Assembly (NCBI GenBank): GCA_964627445.1
Contig: CAZVJF010000002.1
Location: 372,001-436,000 of the forward strand
DNA from: Luteibaculum sp964627445
GTDB lineage: Bacteria; Bacteroidota; Bacteroidia; Flavobacteriales_D; Luteibaculaceae
Direction of reading: 5' to 3'
Length of the DNA: 64,000 bases
Shown here: one piece after another, positions 44,583 to 53,376 of the stretch
Position numbering within the stretch: the stretch's first letter is position 1
How the letters are laid out: every line of letters begins with the position of its first letter
Made by a program: the position numbers and the translations under genes
The notes under the pieces: generated by a model
Databases searched by the model: none
The model's input: the letters and a program-made list of their open reading frames with translations, nothing else
What the model was told of the DNA's origin: nothing

Positions 44583-47500
44583 ATGAATACTATTGCCCAA
44601 ATTTTACGGGTAGCTGCACTTGTAGTGCTCGTTGCACGACTTAGCGCCCAAGAACCACCCCAATCTTTTGCCAACTCGCATGCCGAGTTATTCGAACATG
44701 TTAATTTTTCTCAGTTGGGCACACCCTATTTCATTCATAAGTCGCCCTATTTTAATCAAGTATCGCTGTTTAATGGAACTACAGATGCCCCTGCGGCAGA
44801 CTATAATACGCTGCGCTTTGGCTATATGGCTTTGTACTATGCCCAAATGCAAGAAACGGGCATGGAAGACCCCATAAGCTTTTTTGAGGGCTATGAAGAA
44901 AGCTATGACACCGATGACCCCAATATAGACCTCAGTTTTATTGATGTAACAGCCACAAAGTTTTATGACGATGCACTGGAAACAGGTAAACTAACAGTAA
45001 GAAACAACCAGTTTTATAATGTCCCCGGCCAAAATCCTTTTGAGGAAGTACGTGTGATGGTCTGTGCCCCCAATGTGCACACATTGCACATAAGCAGTGG
45101 TACCGAGTTGCGCTTTAATTTACCCATGCAAAACGTGTACTCCCCTGCAAGTGGAAATGCCAACCCCTTTAGCGAGTTTGCCATAGATTTTAATCTAGGA
45201 CAGGGCTACGAAAACGTTGCGCTAAACAACCTTCCCGGAGCCAATCAGGTGTTTCTAACTCCCTATACCTCGGTTACAAATTTTAGCAGGCCAGGGAGTT
45301 ATAAGGTAGACATGGATTTTAGGTTTAAGCTGCAAGGCGAAAGCCAATACCGCTATGCTGCTGCTAGCTTCTTTATTGTGGTAGAAAGAGAGGATCCGCC
45401 AGCTTTTGGTTTGGAAACCGTGGTAATTGATCCAACCCAAGAGCACTCTGGCGGAGCGATTAGAATTGACTACAGTTGCTTTGACAATCGGATACGCAAA
45501 CCCTTAATTTTTATAGAAGGTTATGACCCAGATAATAGTGAAGATTTAGATGATGGATTGCGGACATTTAATGCAACAGCTCAAAATAATGTAACCTTGC
45601 GGAATATTCTTGTTCGAGATTCCGACTACGATATCGTTATCCTCAACCCCAATGACGGAGGTGATGATATACGCAGAAACGCGGCTTTGCTGCGCGATGT
45701 AATTCGTTTAATTAACGAGCGCAAAGAGGCCAACGGGTCGGTAGAAAAAAACGTAGTTATGGGCGGTATAGTAGCGCGTTACGCTTTGCGCACCATGGAG
45801 CTAAACGGTGAAGACCACCAATGTAACAGACTCATTACAGTAGATTCTCCCCACAACGGTGCTGTGGTAGATCCCGGGTTTCACGCTTTATACAGTTACA
45901 TATACGATTTTAGTTTTTCCATTACGGCAGATTTTCCTGTTGTGGGTGAAGTTGTTTTAAAGAGAATACCACTTAGGGACTTGTTGCCGGAGCAATTCGA
46001 AAGGATAAATGATTTAGTGGAGTATCCTAACTCTATGGCTGCAAGGCAATTACTTATACAGCGGCAAAATTTGCCAGCTTTGCAGTCATCTTTGCACGAT
46101 GATTTATTCCAAGAACTCCGAGCTATTGGGCTCCCGGAGCAAACGGAAAATATTGCAATTACCAACGGTTCACTGCTGAACGACAATATTCCAGGGTTTA
46201 ATGCAGGGGATAGAATATTAAAGATAAGACAGGCGATACCCCTGTTGTTGGTATTTGGGTACACCTCGGTTGATATATATTCAGTCCCTGCCAGTGGCTC
46301 AGGTAAAGTTTTTGATTTATACATAAAAGGTAAAGTTTTGGGTGTGTACAGTGATGATGATCATGCAACACATAACGTCCAAGGATTAAAACCTTTGGTT
46401 CATTCAGCTGGTGGTTTTGAATCGTTTGATGATCCTTTAGATGGAACCCACCCGGATGTAAGGAACTTTCTAGAATTTTTTGGAGATATTGAATTCGAGC
46501 AACCGATACAAAACTTTGTACCGGTAAACAGTGCTATTGGGGTTAGGAACTGGGATCAAAACTTTAATATTCGACCTATTGATTTTGCTGATGATTTTGG
46601 CGCGATTACCGATTTTGATAGGATTCTAGGCCCTGGTTTAAATGGGGTGCCCAACCAAAATGAAGATCATGCTACACTTAATCCTACAGTAGTAACCCAG
46701 CTTGCAGATATTTTAGCTTTCGATGATGAAATACTCAATGTATTGACAATTAATACGTTTCGGAGTTTCAATTTTGGATCGGATGGAACTTTCCTAACAT
46801 CTAACATTATCACAAATAGTAAAAAAGTAACCGCCAATGCTTATATAGGTGTTAATGCAGATTTGCCTTTAGGGCAAAATGGCGTAACCCTGGCAACACC
46901 TACTGAACCCAATTTTTTAGTTAACGTAGGAGAGGGCTGTGCATCACCAGCTGTTATTTCAATAGAAATACAAGATGATGCTTCATTAACGGTAGGAGCT
47001 ACCAATGCGGAGTTAATAGGTCAATTGGTATTTCTTAGAAATACGGAATTAATTTTACGGGAGGGTTCTTCCTTGCGTATCAGTGAAGGTAGTACGGTGC
47101 ACATCACACCGGAAGCAGCGATCACCATAGAGCCAGGGGCATCCATAACTGTGGAACCTGGTGGGCAACTACTGATTGAAGGAGATTTTGATATACCCGA
47201 AAACGGTAATGGCCTGGCATTTACTGGAGGTGGGTTGGTTTCCTTTTTGAGTAGCGGCACCTTCCCTATAAATTCAGAAACTACCTTATCCGTTGAAGGT
47301 GGTACTCAATTAATCACAGTAGAAAGTATAGATGTCAACTACGCTGGTGACAAGGTAATGCAGCTTACCGAAGGAGCTAGTTTCCAAATAGCAGGTGAGG
47401 TAAACCTAGCAGGCGGCTCTGTTTTTGGTATTGCTAATAGCTCAGACCCAGACCACGGTTATATTAGTTTGGTAAGACCTTTGAGCTCAGACGAAGGAAT

Positions 47501-49751
47501 TGGTGTCCTAAACAACTTCTTTTATTGCAATGATTCGGAGAATCCTGCGGCAATTGATATTTCAGGGTCTGGAGGTACTATTTTAAAAACAACGGGTAGA
47601 ATAAGTATTTCCTCAGGAGACAACTCAGCTACCCGTAATAATTATATAAAGTCTATGCGGCTAGCGGGTGGTATAGTAGATTTGGAAAAAGATTCACGCT
47701 TATTGCTTTATACCCCTGTAATCGATATTGATGAAGTAACAGTTGAAGGAGAAGATGCGGGTAGTGGTCCTACCGAAGTGTTAGCTCTAGGTTGCCCGGG
47801 CTACACAATGGGTGGACTTAGTCCTGCATTTAACGTTTCAAGCTGTGTTTTCGACAATGTTAGTGTAACCAGACATGCTGGTACTTTTGGTGATGGAGCT
47901 GAGGTGAGAGTGGGTAGGCCTGTTTTAGGGGACAATGAATCTCGGTGTCAGTTTAATAACAGGGCGATTTCAAGAGTTAGCACCTATAATTCTGATTTCA
48001 CTGGGGGGAGTCATGCCATCATTTCCTCAAAAACCATTTTGGGCTGTACCTTTAGAGGTACCACAAATATTCCTGCCGCTATCGATGCTTTTGGAACTTG
48101 TTTTATTCAAGGGAATTCTATAGAAGGCTATCACACAGGGGTGAAAATTAACACCTATGGCAATGTAGGGTTTGGATGTAACGATATCCGAGACAATCAT
48201 CGCGGTGTGTATATAGGAACCTTTGCCTTTGCCAATATGGCGGCAGAGGGTTTGCGAGACAACACCATTGTGGATAACCATTTAACCAATATTCACCACG
48301 AATACAGTAGGCTGGTGAATTTGGTGAATGGCGATAATACCTTGTACAACAATGAAGTTACCCACGATGGTGGCGAAGGACCATACGGTGGATTAATTCT
48401 ATCGGGCTACTTCCGTGGGAATTGTGTTGTAGATGAGGGTAGTATTTACAACTTAAGGCAAAACCAATGGAGTAGTGATAACCCAAATATAGCTGCCCCT
48501 CAATTCCCAGCATTTGTGGACCCCCGGAAGTTTACTTTAAAAATGGGCAATGCAGGTTTTTGCAATACCTGCGATGTTGAGGTTGTTGATTCGAATCCTA
48601 CTGAGGATGAAGGCAGGTGCGACCCCAATCAGCCGATAAGTCGTCCGGTTGTGCCGCTGCCACGTATCGATTTGGATGGATTGGGGCTTGGTGGTTTTGG
48701 CAATATTCAGAATACCGTAGAGGCTACTTTAGGTAATTCCTCGGAATGTCTGTTGTGTCCGCAAATCGAATTTAATAATGGCCAGCGCATGTCTTTGCCC
48801 AGTGCTATCAACTATGCGGCTAGTTTCAGTACCATCGCTCATGGCACGGATAATGCCATGTCATTGAATCTCTTTCTGGAAATATTTCAGGGAACCGAGG
48901 CTCAAACAGAGCTTCTCAATGAGGATGTAGCGTTTTCCCTAAGCGATGAATATCAGTTGCTACGTTACTTGCATATGGCTTATTCGTATGCTAATATGGT
49001 TACCAACGAGCTTATTGCTACTGGTAACCTAGAAGATGCGGCCACGATGCTGGAAATATTCCAGGCGTATAGATTGGAACAGTATGATGGCGCCATGGCG
49101 GTAGATGTGTACGCCAAAGCCCTGGATCAGGCCAATTATTACAACCTAACTGGCTCGTATCAGGATGCTGTAGATCTTGTAAACTCGGTACAATCTGAGC
49201 TCAATTCAGAGACCGCTAGCATTTTGGAGAGCTCAGCCGAGTCCATTGCAACCGTAGCACGTACTAGCTTGGCTTTTATTAGTGAAGAAATAGGAGAAAC
49301 GGAGTTCAGTAATGTAGTGAATGCTTTAGTGGGCAACGGCCCTGGAGGCACTTTTACAACACCGGATGGCGGTTGGGATCCTTGTGGTAATGGTGGAAGA
49401 TTGCAAGAGGATGGTGCATCGCAAATTGCTGCAAATCTTATTACGGCAGAGGATTCCGATACAAAAGAAATACCCTTGCAAGAGGAAATAAAAAACAGCG
49501 GTACATCTTCAAATTCTAACTTTAAAGTATTTCCAAATCCCACAACGGATGAACTCAATATTTGGGTTTCTGAAACAGGTGTGGTACAGGCCACATTAAT
49601 CGATGGCCTCGGAAAAATGGTGTATTCTGAAGCGTACAAAACCCAAGCTACTGTGCGTATTAATACGGCCAATCTAAGTCCAGGAATTTATCTGTTAAAA
49701 ACAGAAACGGCAGATGGTGGCACTCACTCAAACCGTATACTAATTCAGTAA
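44583..49751 (+). CDS. Giant T9SS cargo: degenerate lipase-like domain, beta-helix region, type-A sorting domain
   Basis: A 1722-residue secreted protein with a signal peptide (VAALVVLVARLSAQ). Residues about 295-430 follow an alpha/beta-hydrolase (lipase) pattern, RKPLIFIEGYDPDN, then VILNPNDGGDDIRRNA, then ARYALRTMEL and TVDSPHNGAV. But the GxSxG elbow is missing: where relatives have a V-V-x-G-x-S-M-G-G, this one reads NVVMGGIVARYAL (Met393), so the nucleophile Ser is absent. The middle (about 760-1330) looks like a right-handed beta-helix, with repeats such as SITVEPGGQLLIEG. The end, PNPTTDELNIWVSE to GIYLLKTETADGG, is a T9SS type-A sorting domain. It follows the lipoprotein pair and ends at a terminator. 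Confidence 0.85.
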   Translation: MNTIAQILRVAALVVLVARLSAQEPPQSFANSHAELFEHVNFSQLGTPYFIHKSPYFNQVSLFNGTTDAPAADYNTLRFGYMALYYAQMQETGMEDPISFFEGYEESYDTDDPNIDLSFIDVTATKFYDDALETGKLTVRNNQFYNVPGQNPFEEVRVMVCAPNVHTLHISSGTELRFNLPMQNVYSPASGNANPFSEFAIDFNLGQGYENVALNNLPGANQVFLTPYTSVTNFSRPGSYKVDMDFRFKLQGESQYRYAAASFFIVVEREDPPAFGLETVVIDPTQEHSGGAIRIDYSCFDNRIRKPLIFIEGYDPDNSEDLDDGLRTFNATAQNNVTLRNILVRDSDYDIVILNPNDGGDDIRRNAALLRDVIRLINERKEANGSVEKNVVMGGIVARYALRTMELNGEDHQCNRLITVDSPHNGAVVDPGFHALYSYIYDFSFSITADFPVVGEVVLKRIPLRDLLPEQFERINDLVEYPNSMAARQLLIQRQNLPALQSSLHDDLFQELRAIGLPEQTENIAITNGSLLNDNIPGFNAGDRILKIRQAIPLLLVFGYTSVDIYSVPASGSGKVFDLYIKGKVLGVYSDDDHATHNVQGLKPLVHSAGGFESFDDPLDGTHPDVRNFLEFFGDIEFEQPIQNFVPVNSAIGVRNWDQNFNIRPIDFADDFGAITDFDRILGPGLNGVPNQNEDHATLNPTVVTQLADILAFDDEILNVLTINTFRSFNFGSDGTFLTSNIITNSKKVTANAYIGVNADLPLGQNGVTLATPTEPNFLVNVGEGCASPAVISIEIQDDASLTVGATNAELIGQLVFLRNTELILREGSSLRISEGSTVHITPEAAITIEPGASITVEPGGQLLIEGDFDIPENGNGLAFTGGGLVSFLSSGTFPINSETTLSVEGGTQLITVESIDVNYAGDKVMQLTEGASFQIAGEVNLAGGSVFGIANSSDPDHGYISLVRPLSSDEGIGVLNNFFYCNDSENPAAIDISGSGGTILKTTGRISISSGDNSATRNNYIKSMRLAGGIVDLEKDSRLLLYTPVIDIDEVTVEGEDAGSGPTEVLALGCPGYTMGGLSPAFNVSSCVFDNVSVTRHAGTFGDGAEVRVGRPVLGDNESRCQFNNRAISRVSTYNSDFTGGSHAIISSKTILGCTFRGTTNIPAAIDAFGTCFIQGNSIEGYHTGVKINTYGNVGFGCNDIRDNHRGVYIGTFAFANMAAEGLRDNTIVDNHLTNIHHEYSRLVNLVNGDNTLYNNEVTHDGGEGPYGGLILSGYFRGNCVVDEGSIYNLRQNQWSSDNPNIAAPQFPAFVDPRKFTLKMGNAGFCNTCDVEVVDSNPTEDEGRCDPNQPISRPVVPLPRIDLDGLGLGGFGNIQNTVEATLGNSSECLLCPQIEFNNGQRMSLPSAINYAASFSTIAHGTDNAMSLNLFLEIFQGTEAQTELLNEDVAFSLSDEYQLLRYLHMAYSYANMVTNELIATGNLEDAATMLEIFQAYRLEQYDGAMAVDVYAKALDQANYYNLTGSYQDAVDLVNSVQSELNSETASILESSAESIATVARTSLAFISEEIGETEFSNVVNALVGNGPGGTFTTPDGGWDPCGNGGRLQEDGASQIAANLITAEDSDTKEIPLQEEIKNSGTSSNSNFKVFPNPTTDELNIWVSETGVVQATLIDGLGKMVYSEAYKTQATVRINTANLSPGIYLLKTETADGGTHSNRILIQ

Positions 49752-49772
49752 AAGGCTTTTTATGATGTGACA

Positions 49773-49805
49773 AAAGAGGTTCCAACTAAGGGAGCCTCTT
49801 TTTTT
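49773..49805 (+). terminator. Rho-independent terminator after the 1722-residue T9SS gene
   Basis: AAAGAGGTTCC pairs with GGGAGCCTCTTT (one T-G wobble) around a 6-nt loop and is followed by a run of T. It lies 21 bp after the stop codon. Confidence 0.85.
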
Positions 49806-50165
49806 GATACTTATAGTCTGCTTGCCTGTGATGTTACCCAATAGCTTTGAGTAATTTTTCAAGGGTCTCGGTTACCTTATAACACCATTTTTTAAACCCA
49901 TTTATTTTCACCTAGAGGGTTAAACAAAGTTGCAGGATAAGGGGTCAGGAAGTGAATAAGCACTGTAGCGAAAATATTGTTAATGCGTATTTTATTTCCT
50001 AGAACGCAAATAGTTCATCGGTATTTGCTGTAGTAAAATTGCGTGTAATAGAGCAAATCCGATAGCTGCGCTCTATTTACTGTATTTCCTCATGCCATTC
50101 CCATCGTATGCCAACAAAACCGTATCATCGTGCTTTGGAGTGCGCTCCACTTTGTACGATGTGTT
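49806..50165. other. 360-bp gap before the thioredoxin gene
   Basis: No gene, RNA or repeat was recognised. Short open frames here, including one of 25 codons that ends inside the thioredoxin start, carry no recognisable signal. It must hold the promoter for the thioredoxin unit, but no convincing TAnnTTTG was found. Confidence 0.4.
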
Positions 50166-50465
50166 ATGAGTAAATTTTCCGACCTGATCAATGGCCCTGT
50201 ACCGGTGCTGGTAGATTTCTATGCTACCTGGTGTGGGCCTTGTAAAACTCTGGCTCCTATTTTAGAAAACCTAAAACATGAGCTTAAAGACCAAGTAAAA
50301 ATTGTAAAGGTAGATGTGGATAAAAACCCGCAAGCTGCAGCCAAGTATCAAGTGCGTGGAGTACCCACCTTGCTGCTGTACAAAAACGGCCAAATACAAT
50401 GGCGCCAGAGTGGCGTAGTGCCCCTGCAGCAATTAAAGCAGGTGGTACAGCAACACGCTTCCTAA
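50166..50465 (+). CDS. Thioredoxin
   Basis: A 99-residue thioredoxin with the active-site ATWCGPCKTLAP and the cis-Pro in VRGVPTLLLYKNG. It reduces protein disulphides with electrons from thioredoxin reductase. The ATG at 50166 fits the family start (MSKFSDLIN); an upstream ATG at 50130 would add 12 residues of no thioredoxin character. It begins a plus-strand group with the CBS/DUF21 gene 18 bp downstream. No signal peptide, so cytoplasmic. Confidence 0.93.
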   Translation: MSKFSDLINGPVPVLVDFYATWCGPCKTLAPILENLKHELKDQVKIVKVDVDKNPQAAAKYQVRGVPTLLLYKNGQIQWRQSGVVPLQQLKQVVQQHAS

Positions 50466-50483
50466 CTAAGAATTACCTGCCCC

Positions 50484-51518
50484 ATGCTCTTACTCATACT
50501 GTATTTGCTTTTGGCCGTAGTGGTGTCCTTCTCCTGTTCTATTATGGAGTCTGTGCTGCTTACTACGCCTCCTTCTTTTGTTTGGGTGCAGGCCGATAAA
50601 GGCAAAGCGTGGGCTTTGCATTTGCAGAAGTTTAAGGAGAATATAGATCGACCTTTGTCGGCCATATTATCGCTCAATACCGTAGCCCATACCATTGGTG
50701 CTGCGGGGGTTGGTGCCCAAGCCGTTAAAGTGTTTGGGCAAGAGAGTTTTGGTATTGTAAGCGCCTTGCTTACGCTCATCATTTTAGTGGTTACCGAGAT
50801 TATTCCCAAGACCTTGGGCGCTATGTATTGGCGTGGATTAGCACCATTTTGTAGCCGTCTAATCCGCTTGGTTATTTGGATAACCTATCCTTTAGTATTG
50901 GTTTCTTCGGTAATTACCCGTTTGCTTTCGGGGGGGCACAAGCACAAAACCACCAGCCGAGAAGAGTTGGTAGCATTAACAGAAATAGCCAAGCAAGAAG
51001 GGGTGGTAAGCGACAACGAACACGTGATGCTACTCAACATCATGCGCTTACAACAACGGCCCGTTACAGAAATAATGACGCCACGCACGGTGGTGCAATC
51101 GGTGGCTGGCGATACTACGGTAAAGGCCTTTTGCGAGAATAAAGAAAACTACTCCTTCTCCAGAATTCCGGTATATACCGAACACAAAGAAACCATAGCG
51201 GGCTATTTGTTTCGGCTGGATGTATACGAACAAGCTCTGGCTGGAAATACCGAAAAACCAGTAAAGGAATGTCTGCGCGAAATCCTCACGATACCCAATA
51301 AAGCCAGTGCCTACCACGTGTGGCAAAAGCTACTGGAGCGCAAAGAGCACATGGCCGTTATTGTAGATGAGTACGGTGGGATGGATGGCTTGGTAACGCT
51401 AGAAGATATTTTAGAGAGCGTGGTTGGACGCGAAATTGTAGACGAACGCGATGTCATTACCAGCATGCGCGATTACGCCAAAGAGCTTTGGCAAAAGCGC
51501 CAGCAAGCCAGCCGTTAG
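50484..51518 (+). CDS. CNNM/DUF21 and CBS-domain membrane protein (hemolysin/CorC-like)
   Basis: A 344-residue inner-membrane protein: a DUF21 transporter domain of about four helices (1-170, with TEIIPKTLGAMYWRGLAP as the family signature) followed by two CBS domains (about 195-325, with MTPRTVVQSV and EYGGMDGLVTLEDILE). Such proteins are linked to Mg2+ or Co2+ movement. The C-terminal CorC_HlyC domain of longer relatives is absent. It lies 18 bp after thioredoxin. Confidence 0.9.
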   Translation: MLLLILYLLLAVVVSFSCSIMESVLLTTPPSFVWVQADKGKAWALHLQKFKENIDRPLSAILSLNTVAHTIGAAGVGAQAVKVFGQESFGIVSALLTLIILVVTEIIPKTLGAMYWRGLAPFCSRLIRLVIWITYPLVLVSSVITRLLSGGHKHKTTSREELVALTEIAKQEGVVSDNEHVMLLNIMRLQQRPVTEIMTPRTVVQSVAGDTTVKAFCENKENYSFSRIPVYTEHKETIAGYLFRLDVYEQALAGNTEKPVKECLREILTIPNKASAYHVWQKLLERKEHMAVIVDEYGGMDGLVTLEDILESVVGREIVDERDVITSMRDYAKELWQKRQQASR

Positions 51519-51593
51519 CAACTTGTGAATAGCTTGCACGGGGCTTTTTCGGATTAGCCAATTGCAATGGCCATCTTTGCCCAAATTTTTGGC

Positions 51594-51956
51594 ATGGAAA
51601 TACAAGGAAAAGTCATTGATATTCTCAATTTACAACGCGGTAACGGCCGCAATGGCGAGTGGAAAAAGCAAGATTTTATTGTAGAAACACAAGACCAGTA
51701 CCCCAAAAAGATTTGCATAAGCATGTGGGGCGATAAAATAGACCAGTTTTCCCTAAAACCAGGCGAGATGGTTACCGTTGGTGTAAACATAGAAAGCCGT
51801 GAGTACAACGGAAAATGGTATACCGACATCAAAGCCTGGAAGGTAGACAAGCAAGGCGGAGCCCCAGCAGGAAATATTCCCAATGAAGCACCGATGGACG
51901 CACCGCAAAATGCGTTTCCAGCATCCGAAGAAGACCCCGAAGATTTGCCATTTTAA
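51594..51956 (+). CDS. DUF3127 family protein (putative OB-fold)
   Basis: The ATG at 51594 gives a 120-residue protein starting MEIQGKVIDIL, the family start; an ATG at 51567 adds nine residues without conserved character. The core (WKKQDFIVETQDQYPKKICI and KPGEMVTVGVNIESREYNG) is DUF3127 and looks like an OB-fold, the type that binds single-stranded nucleic acid; the tail is acidic and Pro-rich. Function is unknown. It follows the CBS gene by 75 bp. Confidence 0.87.
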   Translation: MEIQGKVIDILNLQRGNGRNGEWKKQDFIVETQDQYPKKICISMWGDKIDQFSLKPGEMVTVGVNIESREYNGKWYTDIKAWKVDKQGGAPAGNIPNEAPMDAPQNAFPASEEDPEDLPF

Positions 51957-52036
51957 TACCGGGCAATTGTACAAAATGTGAAAAAGCCGTGAGTGGAATG
52001 ACTATCATTTTACTGGCGGCTTTTTTGTTCTGTGGC

Positions 52037-52240
52037 CTATTCCTTCTTGCAAGTACTTATGCCAAAAGGAGCGTACAGCGGACAAAAACTGACAAAGCTG
52101 GTAGCCACAAAAATCAGCGCAAAAACGCCCAGCACCACAGCCAGCGTTCCAGAAATTACATTGGCGAAATACAGAATGCCTATCGTTAAGGCGACCAAAA
52201 TGCGTATGGTCTTATCCAACTTACCCATATTCTTTTTCAT
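52037..52240 (-). CDS. DUF2892 family small membrane protein
   Basis: A 67-residue protein with two membrane helices (TIRILVALTIGILYF and VVLGVFALIFVATSF) and the ending SFCPLYAPFGISTCK, a Cys-containing signature of DUF2892. In other bacteria this domain is fused to or next to rhodanese (as in YgaP), and it is found in sulfur-handling clusters. The gene lies just downstream of an operator candidate (52286-52303) and a weak -7 element. Confidence 0.87.
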   Translation of the reverse strand: MKKNMGKLDKTIRILVALTIGILYFANVISGTLAVVLGVFALIFVATSFVSFCPLYAPFGISTCKKE

Positions 52241-52257
52241 AACCCTATGTTTTTACT

Positions 52258-52303
52258 TAAAGGTTCGATTTTCTGCGCAGAAATAGTGTGACCTACATCA
52301 CCC
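52258..52303 (-). promoter_or_regulatory. Candidate Crp-type operator and -7 element before the DUF2892 gene
   Basis: GTGTGACCTACATCACCC at 52286-52303 is a near-perfect TGTGA-N6-TCACx palindrome. On the minus strand it is followed after 20 bp by AACCTTTA (52265-52258), a poor match to TAnnTTTG, 17 bp before the ATG at 52240. The site resembles the one at 52975-52992 (14 of 18 bases identical), and the 20-bp spacing to the -7 is the same. Confidence 0.55.
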
Positions 52304-52316
52304 TTCTTGAAAGCAT

Positions 52317-52949
52317 TTAGGCTTTGGGTTTCAAGAGTATCTTACCGCGGCCCATTTTTAGCTTTTTAGCTGTCTCCAGCTTTTTAAGCACCCTTGAGAT
52401 CACCTCGCGCGAGGTTCCCAGCTCTTCTGCCAGTTGCTTGTGAGTTACCTCCAACACTCGGGTATCCAACAATTGGCTGCGTTGTTCCAACAACTGCATT
52501 ACTTTATCCTCGTGGGTAGAAAAACTGCTGCGGTTAACGGCTTGCAGCAACTCATCGAAGCGCGTTTGATACATGCGCATAAAAAAGGAAAACCATTGCG
52601 GGTTATTCCGTATCAAATCGTACATGCGGGTAGAGGCTAGCATTACCAACTCCGTATCCTCTATGGTTACTGCTTTAATACTGCTGGTGCCCTGGCTTAG
52701 CGCACCCAAGATAGAAGCAACACAGCTTTCTCCCGGTTTTATGTGGTATAGTGTTATTTCGCGGCCCTCGGCATCCTCACTCACTACTTTAACCGCACCT
52801 TTAATTACTATGGGTACCTTTTTTATATACTGATGAAAATCCTGTATGGTGGTATGGGCAGGAATGGTGGTAATATCCTCGGGGCTTATGCTTTGCAGTA
52901 ATGCAGGATCTAACATGCTGTGTTGGTAATACGGTATTGTTGCGAGCAA
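52317..52949 (-). CDS. Crp/Fnr family transcriptional regulator
   Basis: A 210-residue regulator with an N-terminal cyclic-nucleotide-binding-type beta-barrel (about 15-125, with HIKPGESCVASILGAL) and a C-terminal winged helix (about 150-208, with QLAEELGTSREVISRVLKKLE). No cysteine cluster is seen, so an FNR-type [Fe-S] sensor is unlikely; only one Cys lies in the effector domain. It sits between DUF2892 and the divergent rhodanese gene, with operator candidates on both sides. The ligand is unknown. Confidence 0.93.
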   Translation of the reverse strand: MLATIPYYQHSMLDPALLQSISPEDITTIPAHTTIQDFHQYIKKVPIVIKGAVKVVSEDAEGREITLYHIKPGESCVASILGALSQGTSSIKAVTIEDTELVMLASTRMYDLIRNNPQWFSFFMRMYQTRFDELLQAVNRSSFSTHEDKVMQLLEQRSQLLDTRVLEVTHKQLAEELGTSREVISRVLKKLETAKKLKMGRGKILLKPKA

Positions 52950-52974
52950 AAATAGCTAGATCCAAAAGGCTGTT

Positions 52975-53020
52975 GTGTGATCTATGTTACCCAAACGGGG
53001 GCAACTACCCGCTAATTTTG
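52975..53020 (+). promoter_or_regulatory. Crp-type operator and -7 element before the rhodanese gene
   Basis: GTGTGATCTATGTTACCC at 52975-52992 is followed after 20 bp by TAATTTTG (53013-53020), a full TAnnTTTG. With a start about 5 bp later, the operator centre is near -41.5, the place of a class II activator site, and the -33 TTG is missing, as expected of an activator-dependent promoter. It also lies 26 bp before the crp-type gene's own start on the other strand. Confidence 0.6.
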
Positions 53021-53038
53021 TAGGAAAAATAAGGAAGC

Positions 53039-53353
53039 ATGGGTTTATTTCAAGGAATATTTGGAGCTAAGACTAACAACGAAGCGCAAGAAGCGGTAGC
53101 CAACGGAGCCGTAATTGTGGACGTACGCAGTCCGCAGGAATTTGCGAGCGGACACGTAAAGGGATCTAAAAATGTGCCTTTGCAAGTATTAGATGCCAGA
53201 GCACACGAGTTAAAAAAGCACTCGGGCAATTTGGTGCTGTGTTGTGCCTCGGGCAATCGCAGTGGTATGGCGGTTAGGGCATTAGAAAAGCACGGAATTG
53301 CATCTATAAATGGTGGCGGCTGGATGGCTGTGCAAAGCATGAAAAACGCGTAA
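53039..53353 (+). CDS. Rhodanese-like sulfurtransferase (single domain)
   Basis: A 104-residue single-domain rhodanese that moves sulfane sulfur, with DVRSPQEFASGHVKGSKNVP and the active loop CCASGNRSG. Cys69 is the catalytic residue (C-A-S-G-N-R) and Cys68 lies before it. It is first of a two-gene unit with DUF983 and is divergent from the Crp-type gene. Its substrates are unknown; a role in sulfide or polysulfide detoxification is inferred from the neighbours. Confidence 0.92.
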   Translation: MGLFQGIFGAKTNNEAQEAVANGAVIVDVRSPQEFASGHVKGSKNVPLQVLDARAHELKKHSGNLVLCCASGNRSGMAVRALEKHGIASINGGGWMAVQSMKNA

Positions 53354-53376
53354 TTCGCAGTACATTACTGGCGTAT

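Noticed and set aside
46861..47220. Possible repeats of a direct type in the beta-helix part of the T9SS gene
   Set aside because: The similarity is at the protein level (short EPG/ITVE-type repeats) and is expected of a beta-helix, so it is not a DNA repeat.
49806..50165. Short open frames in the gap before thioredoxin
   Set aside because: The longest is 25 codons with no conserved signal; they look like chance frames.
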